DNA of 64,000 nt from positions 3,100,001-3,164,000 of the forward strand of contig CAKKNE010000003.1 in the NCBI GenBank assembly GCA_918797485.1. Reading direction: 5' to 3'. The DNA is from Pelagomonas calceolata. Lineage: Eukaryota; Sar; Pelagophyceae; Pelagomonadales; Pelagomonadaceae. This document shows positions 46,393 to 55,332 of this stretch, in pieces. Position 1 is the first letter of the stretch; each line of letters opens with the position of its first letter. A program made the position numbers and the translations under genes. Below the pieces are notes generated by a model. It saw nothing but the letters and a program-made list of their open reading frames with translations, made no database searches and was not told where the DNA came from.

Positions 46393-46962
46393 CTAGTTGC
46401 GGCCGACGCACTCCCCGCCGACGAGCACCTGGGACCGCGAGTCGCAGACGCGCCGGTAGCCGATCTTCGAGAAGGTGCCGCTGATGCTGTCGCCCGTCGC
46501 CGCGACGTTGCCCAGGTTGCGCTGGATCGCGTCCTTGGGCACGTCGCCCTTGAAGCGGTCGACGCACTCGCCGTTCCGGACGAACTGGCTCCGCGAGGCG
46601 CAAGAACGGCGGAGGCCCTTGCCCCCCTTGTTGTCGGCGCGCGCCGCCTTCGCGGCCGCGGCCGCCGCGGCCTCCTCCCGCTCGCGCGCCGCGGCGGCCT
46701 CCGCGTCGGACTCGGCATCTGCGGCCGCCTGGGCCGCGGCGGCCGCCGCGGCCTCTTCCTTCTCGCGGGCTTCTTTCTCCGCGAGCTGCTTCTTGGTCAA
46801 CGCCTTGGGCTTGCCGAACGCCGCCTCGGCGGCGGCCGGGTAGAGCAGAGGCGCCAGGGCCGCGCCGCCCGAAGCCAGGTGTTTCAGGCCGTTGCGGCGC
46901 GACACGGGCTGCAGCGCCGAGACCGCCGCGACCGCGACGCACGCGCACAAGAGTGACCTCAT
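46393..46962 (-). CDS. Predicted thylakoid-lumen protein with coiled coil, unknown function
   Basis: The ATG at 46962 gives MRSLLCACVAVAAVSALQPV, a signal peptide, then RRNGLKHLASGGAALAPLLY and PAAAEAAF, a lumen-type second signal ending AEA. The mature part is a Lys/Glu/Ala helix (TKKQLAEKEAREKEEAAAAA..., about 55-110). A Cys-containing domain follows with two similar units: RRSCASRSQFVRNGECVDRF and RRVCDSRSQVLVGGECVGRN, each C-x(n)-SRSQ-x-(V/L)-x-x-GECV. The duplication suggests a small disulphide-bonded module repeated twice. I recognise no family. It is convergent with the phosphatase gene, 19 bp apart. Confidence 0.7.
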   Translation of the reverse strand: MRSLLCACVAVAAVSALQPVSRRNGLKHLASGGAALAPLLYPAAAEAAFGKPKALTKKQLAEKEAREKEEAAAAAAAQAAADAESDAEAAAAREREEAAAAAAAKAARADNKGGKGLRRSCASRSQFVRNGECVDRFKGDVPKDAIQRNLGNVAATGDSISGTFSKIGYRRVCDSRSQVLVGGECVGRN

Positions 46963-47750
46963 GGCTGGACGCACGCGTTGACGACCTGCGCGCGGACGCG
47001 GTTGAGTGAATGCTTTTGCAATCAGCGCTACGTGGTGTCAGTGCAGCGAGCGGCCGCGGGCCAATGATGCGGGCCAATGATGCGGGCCAACGATCATCGC
47101 GGGCGCGTCCTCTCGCGGCGCCCGCACCAAACAGCGGATCGTGTGCCCCTCCACAATTGACGCAGTTTGCGCGATGAGTACGCGGCTTGACGATTCGATC
47201 TACGGGTTTAAGTGTAGTCACTGCGGCTCGCTTTAATCCTAATAACTGAATGTTGCCGATCAGCGGGAGAGCGGGAGAGCGGGGGAGAGCGCGTGTCCAA
47301 CCAAAACCGACGCTAGCCGAATCGTCTGCGACTTCCACTTGACCCTGCACGTCGCGGCACGGCGTAGCCGTACCGGAAGCGACGCTTGGGCGCGATGTGC
47401 GATGCTGACCTGATAGAGTCGAACGGACAAAATACCGTCACAGGGCAACCCGAGGAAAGCTACGTGGCTAAAGGCGGACTCTGCCGCGCACGGGATTTTT
47501 ACAAAACGGGTTTGTTGCCTGCGCTGCGCAGGCCTGCTTCTGGACGGTGAAGTTCTGATGCCGGATCCGGACCTTTAGAGGTCTGGTCTTAGTGCATCCA
47601 TCCCCAAGGTGCTAGCGCCCCAAAACGCGAGTAGCAGCTACCGCAGACGAGGGGTACCTAGTGATACGGTACCGACATACATACTATTAAGTAAAGACAA
47701 AAGGCGTGCTCAGACAAAGGCTTAGGCGCAGCGAGTGCCAGCGATCGCTG
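46963..47750. other. Long divergent intergenic region
   Basis: It lies between the lumen protein gene (minus) and the PPR gene (plus). It contains three tandem 13-bp units with CCAAT boxes (47056-47094) and a GGGAGAGC tandem near 47262-47290. No tRNA or protein gene is recognised. Confidence 0.5.
47056..47094. repeat. Three tandem 13-bp units containing CCAAT
   Basis: Two exact copies of GCGGGCCAATGAT are followed by GCGGGCCAACGAT. They lie 94-132 bp upstream of the lumen protein ATG. CCAAT is the binding core of NF-Y, so this may be a promoter array. Confidence 0.65.
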
Positions 47751-49817
47751 ATGTTGCCACGCCGCCTGCTCGCGGCAGCGCCTACCGGGGCGCGCGCCTT
47801 TGGGCGGAGGACGGGCGCAAAAGCGCACCTGCCGCCGGCACCGAAACGACGACAACAACCAGCGCCGCGGCGACGGGATCCGCCGCAAGCGGTCGCGCGC
47901 GTCGTCGCAAGTGCGCCGGCGCCGCCGGCGCCGCCGCCGTCGCCCCTCGACGAGACGCTGGCGGCGCTCGCCGGGCCGCCCCGGGGCGGCGCCACGTCGT
48001 CGCCCGGCGCGCGGCGCGCCTACCGCGCCGCCGCGTACGAGGCCGCCCGGAAGGCCTGGGACGCGGCGCCCGCCGCGCGCCGGACGGCGGCGGGCTGGAC
48101 GCTGATCGTCCGGCTCGCGGCGGCCGCGGGCGCGCCCGACGCCGCCGCGGGCCTCGTGGACGAGTGGGCCGCGCGCGACGCGGCGGGCTTCGCGGCGGCG
48201 GGCCAGGGCGCGCTCGCCGAGGTCGTGCTCGGGTTCGCGCGCGCGGGCCGCGCGGCCGACGCGGTCGCCACCTTCGACGCGGCGCGGGCGCTGGGCGCGC
48301 TGGAGCCGGCGCCGCCGCGGCGCGCCTTCGACGGCTACCTCGAGGCGCTGGCGCTGCAGCGGCTGCCCGAGCGCGCGCTGCAGGTCCTGGGCGACATGCG
48401 CGAGGTCGGCGTCCGGCCCGCGGCCGCGACGTACGCGGCGCTGCTCCGGGCGGCCGCGACGGCGCCGCAGTGGCACCCGGCCTACGGCTTCCTCACGGAC
48501 GAGATCCTCGACGCGATGGAGGGCGACGGCGTCGCGCCGTCGGCGGAGCTCTTCGACGCGCTCGTGCGCTGCGCCGGCGCCTGCGGCGACCACGTGGCGG
48601 CGGCGGCGTACTTCCAGGCGGCGCGGCGGTTCGGCTGCGCGCCGTCGCCGGCCCGCTACGCCGCGTACCTCGGCGCGCTCGCCCGGGCCGCGACGGTCGG
48701 CGTGCGGGGCGGCACGCGGGGCCGCCACGTGCCCGCGGCGCCGTTCGCGGGCCTCGGCGTCGACGCGGCGGAGGCGGCCGCGCCCGCGGCCGACGTGTCC
48801 GTGACGACCGGCGAGGACGCGGGCGGCCGCGGGTTCCGGCGCAAGGGCGAGGCCGGCCCGGCGACGCCCGTGGCCGTGGACGACGACGACGCGGGCGACG
48901 ACGCCGACGTCCGGGCCGCGCTGGCGGCGGCGCTCGCCGAGGCGGGGCTCGACGCGGGGCCGCCGCGGCCGGCGGCCGGCGCGGGCGACGACGACGTCGA
49001 GGCCTTCCTGGAGACGCTCTTCGAGGCCGCGACGGAGGAGGACCTCGACGCGCTGATGCAGGCGCTGCCCGACGACGACGAGGAGGCGACGGCGGTGGCG
49101 ACGGTCGGGAACGGCTTGCCGCGCCTCCGGGAGATGGCGCTCGAGGGCGCGCCCCGGAACTCGGTCGAGCTGCGGGACCGCCAGGCGGCGGTCCTCGGGC
49201 TCGCCGAGGCGGCGTGGGCGGCGCTGCTCGACGACGGCCTCGCGCCGGACGCGGCGTGCCTCAACGCCTACTACTCGGTCTACAGCCGCGCGCTGCGGCG
49301 GAAGCGGGCGGCGGCGATCTACGACACGTTCGCGGAGCGTTTCCCGGACCGCTTCCCGGACGCGCGGACGGCGCGCCACGCCGTGGAGCTGCGCTGCCGC
49401 CTGGGGGACCTCGAGGGCGCCCGCGCGCTGTGCGCGGCGTCCGACGATCCGGAGGCGCTGGGCGCGGCGCTCGACGCGCACGCGCGCAAGGGGGACCTGG
49501 ACCGCTCCCGCGAGCTCTGCGCGCGCCTGGTCCGGGCCTACGCGGCCTACGCGGCGACGGGCCGGGGCGCCTCGGACCGGGCCCCCGCCGTGCCGCGGGC
49601 CGTGGCCGAGGGCGCCTTCGACGCGCCGCGGCGGCCGCGCGGCCCGCCCGAGCGGTTTTTGCGCAACTTCCGGCGCCTCTGCCGCTCGCGCGGCGTCGCG
49701 CAGCCCGCCGACATCGGCGTGGACCCCGTGCTCTGGCGGCGGCGCGGCAACGACCTCCGCCGGTCCAAGGCCGGGAAGGGGGACGCCGCGCGGCACCGGA
49801 GCTACGCGCGCGTCTAA
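47751..49817 (+). CDS. PPR-repeat protein, mitochondrial or plastid
   Basis: The 688-residue protein starts MLPRRLLAAAPTGARAFGRR, an organelle presequence. Degenerate pentatricopeptide units follow (about 85-320): WTLIVRLAAAAGAPDAAAGL, LAEVVLGFARAGRAADAVAT, YLEALALQRLPERALQVLGD and MREVGVRPAAATYAALLRAA are recognisable. More lie near 520-620 (NAYYSVYSRALRRKRAAAIY). An acidic low-complexity insert separates the two groups. PPR proteins bind organelle RNA for processing, editing or translation. The C-terminus (FLRNFRRLCRSRGVAQPADI then GVDPVLWRRRGNDLRRSKAGK) is basic and could touch RNA. The start at 47751 is the first ATG; a GTG lies 45 bases upstream. Confidence 0.75.
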   Translation: MLPRRLLAAAPTGARAFGRRTGAKAHLPPAPKRRQQPAPRRRDPPQAVARVVASAPAPPAPPPSPLDETLAALAGPPRGGATSSPGARRAYRAAAYEAARKAWDAAPAARRTAAGWTLIVRLAAAAGAPDAAAGLVDEWAARDAAGFAAAGQGALAEVVLGFARAGRAADAVATFDAARALGALEPAPPRRAFDGYLEALALQRLPERALQVLGDMREVGVRPAAATYAALLRAAATAPQWHPAYGFLTDEILDAMEGDGVAPSAELFDALVRCAGACGDHVAAAAYFQAARRFGCAPSPARYAAYLGALARAATVGVRGGTRGRHVPAAPFAGLGVDAAEAAAPAADVSVTTGEDAGGRGFRRKGEAGPATPVAVDDDDAGDDADVRAALAAALAEAGLDAGPPRPAAGAGDDDVEAFLETLFEAATEEDLDALMQALPDDDEEATAVATVGNGLPRLREMALEGAPRNSVELRDRQAAVLGLAEAAWAALLDDGLAPDAACLNAYYSVYSRALRRKRAAAIYDTFAERFPDRFPDARTARHAVELRCRLGDLEGARALCAASDDPEALGAALDAHARKGDLDRSRELCARLVRAYAAYAATGRGASDRAPAVPRAVAEGAFDAPRRPRGPPERFLRNFRRLCRSRGVAQPADIGVDPVLWRRRGNDLRRSKAGKGDAARHRSYARV

Positions 49818-49869
49818 CGTGATTGTTGTCGTGTGCCGAATAATTTTTAGGCGGGGGTGCGGTGCGGCC

Positions 49870-50994
49870 CTAGCCGAGGTCTCCTTTCTTGGCCGCGGGC
49901 ATCTCGTCGTCGGCCGGCGCCGGCGCGCGGCGCCGCTTCTCGACCGTCCCCAGGCAGGCGTCCGCCAGGCCCAGGCCCACGAGCTCCAGGTACGGCTTGA
50001 GGCGCCGCAGCGGGAAGTCCACGACCGCGCTCTGCAGCCCCGTCGCGTCGTCGGGCGGCGCGTGCGCGATCTCGACGTGCGTGAGCACCGCCCGGTACTG
50101 GTCGTCGTCGGTGCGCTCGACGACGACGGCGCAGCGCGCGCGCGCGAAGCCGGCGCGCGCGAAGGCCTCGGGCAGCGGCTTGACGTCGGGCGGGTGCACG
50201 TCGACGGCGCACGGCTGGCCGCCGTTCGCCGCGTGGAGCTCCCGCAGCCTGTCCTGGGCGCCGGCGACCCAGAGCGCGTAGCCCGAGGGCGCGAGGTGCG
50301 CCGCCGGGTCGCGACAGAGCACGTGCTGGCGGAGCGCGCGCGCGTCGAAGCCCCGCGCGAGCATGGACAGGAGCAGGCGCTGGCGCGCGTCGGGCGACGC
50401 GCGGTCCTGCGCGTCCGTCGCGCGCGCGGCGCCCTGGCGCAGCGTGCGCCGCGGCCGGCCGCTGAGCTGCGGCAGGCGCTCGTGCAGCGCGACCTGCAGC
50501 TGCCAGCGCGCGAAGGCCGACCGGCCGTAGGCCGCGAAGAGGGCGCCCACGTCGGCGCGCGCCCGCGCGAGGACCACGTTCAGGGGGCCCATGGGCCCCG
50601 CGAGCGGCGGCGCCGGCGGCGCGGCCGCCGCCGCCGCCGGCATGTCGCCGCGGTAGAGCAGGAGCGAGACGGGGTCGCGCGCGCGGGCCAGCAGCTCCTT
50701 GAGGTGGCGCCGGCCGCCCGCCGCCACGTGCGCGCCGTCGACGGCCACGACGCGGTCGCCGGGCCGCACCGCGCCGCGCGCCGCGACCTCGACGGCCGCG
50801 TTCGTGAAGCCGTCGACGAAGACGCCGCCGTCGCGCTCGCGCACGACGAGGCCGAGCGCGCCGTCGGCCTGGCGCGAGAGCGTCGCGCTGCGGAAGCGCG
50901 TGGGGTCGAGCTGCAGGTTCGGCTGCGCCGCGGGCGCCGCGGCCGCGGGCACGGCCGGGGCCGGCTGCTCCGCGGGCGGCGCGGTCCCCGCCGG

Positions 50995-51026
<32 letters not shown>

Positions 51027-51048
51027 CGGTCGCTGCCGAAACCTCCAT
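49870..51048 (-). CDS. PDZ-domain protein
   Basis: The 392-residue protein has a Pro/Ala-rich N-terminus (about 1-45) and then a PDZ fold over about 50-135: GALGLVVRERDGGVFVDGF, AAVEVAARGAVRPGDRVVAV then DGAHVAAGG. GALGLVV is the carboxylate-binding loop. The remaining 250 residues are mostly helical (VVLARARADVGALFAAYGRS, LHERLPQLSGRPRRTLRQG) and end in a basic segment (VEKRRRAPAPADDEMPAAKK). I do not recognise the C-terminal part. It is probably a cytosolic scaffold; no targeting signal is seen. Confidence 0.7.
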
Positions 51049-51387
51049 GACGCAGGGCAGCCGCGGAGGCGGCGAAAACGACGGGTTCGCGGCCGCTGCG
51101 CGAACCAGCGAGGGGAAGCTACGGGCTGCGAGCTATGAGCTGAGGGCGCCGGGCACTCGAGGCGCAGCGCAGCGACCACGGCGGGGGGCAGCCGAATGCA
51201 TGTCCGCGGGGATACATAGAGTTCGGGTGCCGTCTGGCAAGCCTCGGGCGGCCCTTCACGGGTCCCACGGTCCATGGGATTTATGGGATTTGTGATCCTA
51301 GACTAAGACAAAACCCGCGCGTATAATTATAAGCCGCGCCGCCCGGCGCCGGGCCACGTTAGCTTAAGCACAGTGTGTGATCATGAA
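51049..51387. other. Divergent intergenic region, no palindrome
   Basis: It lies between the PDZ gene (minus) and the damaged glycosyltransferase-like gene (plus). An AT-rich patch CGTATAATTATAAGCC near 51320 resembles a TATA-type promoter. Confidence 0.45.
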
Positions 51388-52446
51388 ATGTGCATCGGAC
51401 AGCTCTTTGTTGTGTTCAGTCAGGCTCGTCGTGCCTGGCAAAGAGATGAATTTGCCGGGGCAGCATCTGATGACGGGCAGCCCGTGACCGGTACCATGCT
51501 GCGAACGCTCCTGTACGTCACGACTCATCTGAGCGAGTGGCACACGTCGGGTCTCAGGTGCCTGTGGCCGGCCGCGGCGCGGCGGGCGCGGTTGCTCCGG
51601 GACGCCGTCGTCTTCAACAGCGGACGGCCGGCGACCGCCGCGCAGCTCGAAGCCGTCGCCGCGGCGTTCCCGCGCTACAATAATCGCTCCGTGGAAATCT
51701 TCTCCGCCGAGGCGACGCGGCAGGTGCATCGCAAGGCCTTTACGCTGGGCTCGACGAAGAAGCAGATGGGCGCCATCCTGGCGCTGAGCGAGGCCGAGGC
51801 GCGGGGCTGGTTCGACGGCTACGACTGGGTCGTACGACTCAACCCAGACGTCATCGTCAGCGAGGACCGCTTCCTGCGCACGCACATGGCGCGCGACGGC
51901 ATCGACGCGGTCCTCGCCTTCTGCGGGCGGTCCTCGCCTTCTGGTACCAGCACGAGCCGTGTCCACACGGACTTCATGGCGTGGCGCCCGGCGACATTAC
52001 CTGTGTAGAAATCAACCAGTGAGTTAGGTTATCCTGAGAAATATTGCGTGGACCTTCGTGAGCCTCCACGCCATCGAGCCGACGCGATCACGGCGACAAC
52101 GTCGCGTCGATGGCCTGGAAACTCCACGCCATCGAGCAGACGCAGCTACGGAGACAACATCGCGTCGATGGCGTGGGGCGCCCGAAATTTGATTTCCACA
52201 CAGGACATTACCGCGCGGCCAGTTCGCGCTGCCGCCGAAAGCGACGACCGTCTGCGCCCAGCCGGGCGTGATGGAATGTAACGCTGAACGCCACGCGCCC
52301 TCGCGCCCATCGTCGCGTCGGGCCGCTACGCGGAGCTGCCCCAGACATTCGGGCGGGGGCGGGGCGGCTGCCGCGTCGACAGCGCCACTCGCGTGCTCCA
52401 CCACCTCCCGTGGGAGGCGGCCCCGGCCTGCGATCAGCGACGGTAA
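51388..52446 (+). pseudogene. Glycosyltransferase-like gene interrupted by a young introner
   Basis: The front part reads MLRTLLYVTTHLSEWHTSGL, VVFNSGRPATAAQLEA, GYDWVVRLNPDVIVSEDRFL and HTDFMAWRP, the pattern of algal glycosyltransferase-like proteins (cf. the 42340 gene). At 52001 a 203-bp element breaks the frame within ten codons. Removing the element and one target duplication gives ATLPRGQFALPPKATTVC and GVMECNAERHA in frame. The natural-looking end (SGRYAELPQTFGRGRGG, RVLHHLPWEAAPAC) is in another frame, so a further frame change lies near 52295-52305. The target duplication starts with GA, not GT or GC, so the usual introner donor is absent; a weaker GT inside the terminal repeat (52005) would keep frame. 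The gene is probably dying or dead. Confidence 0.55.
52001..52203 (+). mobile_element. Introner-type element with perfect 8-bp target duplication
   Basis: The ends are CTGTGTAGAAATCAA and TTGATTTCCACACAG, inverted repeats with one mismatch. Exact duplications GACATTAC flank it (51993-52000 and 52204-52211). Inside are two copies of a stem unit: CCACGCCATCGAGC...GCGTCGATGGC at about 52072-52112 and again at 52124-52174. It encodes no protein and so is non-autonomous. The exact duplication makes it the youngest of the four copies. Confidence 0.85.
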
Positions 52447-52466
52447 ATTTTAACAATAGTACGATT

Positions 52467-53217
52467 CTATTCGGCGGCGAGGAGCTCCCCGAGGCGCCAG
52501 CCCATCGCGTAGCAGGACAGCGACGGGTTGACCCGCGGGAGCGCAGGCATCGCCGCCGCGCCGACAACACAAACGCCCTCGCAGCCGCGGAGTTCGAGCG
52601 ACTCCGCGTCGAGCGCGTCGCCGCGGCATGCCCCGCCGGCGGGGTGCCACAGCGTACCGCAGCAACCACGAACAAAGGCTTCCGCGTCCGACCGGTCCAT
52701 CCGCGGCGCGGCGCCGCAGACCGAGAGGACCCGGTACGCCGCGGCCTCGAGTCCGCGCGTCCAGGGCCCGGCCGGCGGGTCGCGCGCCTTCAGCAGCGCC
52801 TCGGTCACGGTCGCGGCCGCGCGCAGCCCGTCCACCAGCACCTCCACGTCCTGCGCGTGCAACGGCGGCGCCTCCCCGCCGTCCAGCGCGCGCCGCGTCG
52901 CCGGCGCCGCGGCCGTCGCGACGACCGCGCCCACGCTCACCGGTTCGCGGCCGCCGGTCCAGCCCAGGGTCCGGAGGAGGGCCGCCGTCGTCCGCAGAAA
53001 CACGCGCGCCGCGGCCGTGATGCGCGGCGCGCCGCCCGGAGCGCGCGCGCCGCGCCACGCGCGCGGCGCGCCGCCGTAGAAGCCCCCGACGCACACGGCG
53101 CCCTGGCCCCCGAGGTAGCTGAGCTGGAACGTGCGCCGCGCGTCCCAGGCCACGCCCGCGTAGGCGGCCGGCGCCGCGCGCGCCGCCGCCCGCGACCGCG
53201 GCCGCAGCGCGAGCGCG

Positions 53218-53255
<38 letters not shown>

Positions 53256-54095
53256 GCCGCGCCGCCCGCCCAGGAGGAGCGCGCCCGCGGCGGCCGCGGC
53301 GGCCGCCGCCGCCGCGGGCGGCGCCGCGCCGCGGAGGTCGAGCAGCGGCAGGGCCACGGACGGGTGGTCCGAGATGCCCCGGCCGACGGCGCCGCCGCCG
53401 TCGAGCTGCGACCGCCGCAACAGCTTGACGGTCTCCTCGGGGCCGGCCGCGACGACGACGGCGCGGGCCTCGAGGCGCGCGCCGTCGGCCAGCCGCACGC
53501 CGGTCGCGCGCCCGGCCGCCGTCAGGATCCGGAGCGCTTCGCCGTGAACCACGCGCAGGCGCGCGTCGTCGGCGGGCAGCAGCCTCCAGGCGCCGCAGCG
53601 CCGGCCCCGGCGGTCGAACGCGAGCCGCGGCCGGAAGGCGTCGTCGAGCCCGGCGGCCCCGCACGCGCCGACGAAGACGTCGCTCCGCGGGTCCGGCGGC
53701 GGCGCCGCGTCGACGCCGAGCCGCGCCAGCGCCGCCGCGGCGCACCGCGCCATGGCGGCCGGGCGCCACCGCGCCCCGCACCCGCCCCACTCGTTCGCCC
53801 AGTACGTCTCGTCCTCGATCAGCGCGCCGGCGTTCAGCGCCGAGCCGCCGCCGAGCGCCGCGACGGTGCCGGCCCACGCGCAGCCCGCGAAGGGCGCGTA
53901 GCCGCAGGCCGCGTACGCGCGCTCCTCCATCAACGACGAGGGAAAGCCCCAGCGCGCCGTCGCGTCCGCCGCGAGCTCGGGGCCGCGCTCGACGACCAGG
54001 ACGCGCAGCGTCGGGTCCTTGGACGCGTCGAGCAGGGCCGCGGCGCAGGCGCAGCCGCTCGGCCCACTGCCGACGATCAGGACGGTGTTGGCCAT
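52467..54095 (-). CDS. GMC-family FAD oxidoreductase
   Basis: From the ATG at 54095 the 542-residue protein begins NTVLIVGSGPSGCACAAALL, the FAD-binding GxGxxG fold with ERGPELAAD after the second strand. GTVAALGGGSALNAGALIED is the first GMC signature. GPEETVKLLRRSQLDGGG matches the second signature region. CGTLWHPAGGACRGDALDAE holds the catalytic His, and LPRVNPSLSCYAMGWRLGE closes the FAD site. GMC enzymes oxidise alcohols; algal relatives include choline- or glucose-oxidase-like enzymes and the FAP photodecarboxylase. An Ala-only stretch of about 30 residues near the middle comes from a GCC repeat. A GTG lies 36 bases upstream of the ATG. Confidence 0.9.
53218..53330. repeat. GCC/GCG trinucleotide repeat in coding sequence
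   Basis: A GCC microsatellite of about 15 units near 53219-53263 and a second Ala-coding run near 53287-53320 code for poly-alanine inserts in the GMC enzyme. Length may vary between strains. Confidence 0.8.
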
Positions 54096-54180
54096 CGCAG
54101 GGCACGGTCGGCACTCATGCGTTGGTTTCACACCATCTCAAACGCCAGTGATTATTCCTCTCTCGCACTAATGCTTGCTT

Positions 54181-54203
54181 GCTAGTGTCTACAGGCCGCT
54201 AGC
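54181..54203 (+). promoter_or_regulatory. Intergenic palindrome, copy 8
   Basis: GCTAGTGTCTACAGG then CCGCTAGC, missing one T of the core. It lies 86 bp from the GMC ATG, and 11 bp from an inverted second copy. Confidence 0.6.
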
Positions 54204-54214
54204 CGGGAATGCGA

Positions 54215-54238
54215 GCTAGCGGCCTGTAAGTCACTAGG
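54215..54238 (-). promoter_or_regulatory. Intergenic palindrome, copy 9
   Basis: GCTAGCGG then CCTGTAAGTCACTAGG. With copy 8 it makes a 58-bp inverted pair able to fold into one long hairpin. Confidence 0.6.
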
Positions 54239-54250
54239 GATGCCTAAGCA

Positions 54251-54318
54251 AGCCCCCTGGGGCGGGGAGGGGTCCCGCAAGACCGCGCGCAAAAACCCGT
54301 CGGTTAAGCTGAGGCTAG
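54251..54318 (+). repeat. Dispersed repeat family R2, copy 2
   Basis: It contains CCCCTGGGGCGGGGAGGGGT and CAAAAACCCGTCGGTTAAGC. It is the near-perfect reverse complement of 42079-42146. Confidence 0.75.
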
Positions 54319-54485
54319 GCTAGAAGCGGGTTTTCCACAGCGCCGGCCCGATCGATCTCCGGCCCGGCCCAATCCCGGCCCTGCCGGGCTGCGCCCTCTG
54401 AGGAGGAACGGAAGCTAGGCTAGGCCTTCAAACCCGGAGGAACGAGGCGCCCTCTTGGTGAGTGCGGGGCAGCAGAGCGTCCACC

Positions 54486-55325
54486 ATGCTGGCGCGGGGG
54501 GACATCGCCGAGATTCCGCCGTTCAGGAAACGGCTGCCGACGCCGGAGGCCCGCGCGCCCGCGCCCGCGCCCGCGCCGCTCCCGCGCACCGAGTTCGCGC
54601 TGCGCGCGACGCCCGCGGACCTCGGGGGCAAGCACGGGCGCCACGCGACGTTCGAGTGGCCGTGCGGCGACGCGTACGACGGCTGGGCCGCCAACGGGAA
54701 GCGCCAGGGCCGGGGCACCTACACGTTCGCGAACGGCGCGACGCTGGAGTGCGACTGGGTCGAGGACGCGCCGGGCGGCCGCGGCGTCTTCAAGGTGCCG
54801 CGCGGCGCCGTGTACCGGGGCCCCTTCCGCGACGGCCTCTTCCACGGCAAGGGCGTGCTGAAGTTCGGCGGCAACACCTACCGCGGCGCGTTCAGGGCCG
54901 GCGCGTTCCACGGGTCCGGCACGCTCGCCCTCGCGGGCGGCGACCGCTACGAGGGCGCGTTCCGGAACCACCGCTTCCACGGCCGGGGCGCCTACTTCTG
55001 GAAGTCGGGCCAGCGGTACGAGGGCCTCTTCGAGGACGGCGCGATGACGGGCCGCGGGGTCGCGTCCTGGCCGGGCGGCCAGCGCTACGCGGGGGACTAC
55101 GTGGACGGCCGGCGCGAGGGCCGCGGCGACCTCCGGGGCGGCGCGGGCCAGCGCTACCGCGGCGAGTTCGCGGACGGCTACCCGCACGGCGCGGGCCGCT
55201 TCGCGTCCAGCAACGGCAAGTTCGTCGAAGGGACGTTTGCCATGGGCGCCTTCGTGCCTCCGGGTCCGGCTCCGGCGCCCGACGAGCCCGGTTCCCCCCC
55301 GAATGCGGACCCCGAAGAAACCTAA
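54486..55325 (+). CDS. MORN-repeat protein
   Basis: The 279-residue protein starts MLARGDIAEIPPFRKRLPTP and is then built of about eight MORN units (about 50-250). Examples are YDGWAANGKRQGRGTYTFAN, YRGPFRDGLFHGKGVLKFGG, YEGAFRNHRFHGRGAYFWKS and YRGEFADGYPHGAGRFASSN. MORN arrays bind membranes or act as protein scaffolds, for example in PIP kinases, junctophilins and flagellar radial-spoke proteins. No catalytic domain is attached. The first part resembles radial-spoke-type MORN proteins, but this cannot be settled by eye. Confidence 0.85.
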   Translation: MLARGDIAEIPPFRKRLPTPEARAPAPAPAPLPRTEFALRATPADLGGKHGRHATFEWPCGDAYDGWAANGKRQGRGTYTFANGATLECDWVEDAPGGRGVFKVPRGAVYRGPFRDGLFHGKGVLKFGGNTYRGAFRAGAFHGSGTLALAGGDRYEGAFRNHRFHGRGAYFWKSGQRYEGLFEDGAMTGRGVASWPGGQRYAGDYVDGRREGRGDLRGGAGQRYRGEFADGYPHGAGRFASSNGKFVEGTFAMGAFVPPGPAPAPDEPGSPPNADPEET

Positions 55326-55332
55326 GACACTG

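Larger units (their letters stand above)
54096..54485. other. Divergent intergenic region with paired palindromes and R2
   Basis: It lies between the GMC gene (minus) and the MORN gene (plus). It contains two head-to-head palindrome copies (54181-54203, 54215-54238) and R2 copy 2 (54251-54318). TAGGCTAGGC-type tandems lie near 54315 and 54415. Confidence 0.55.
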
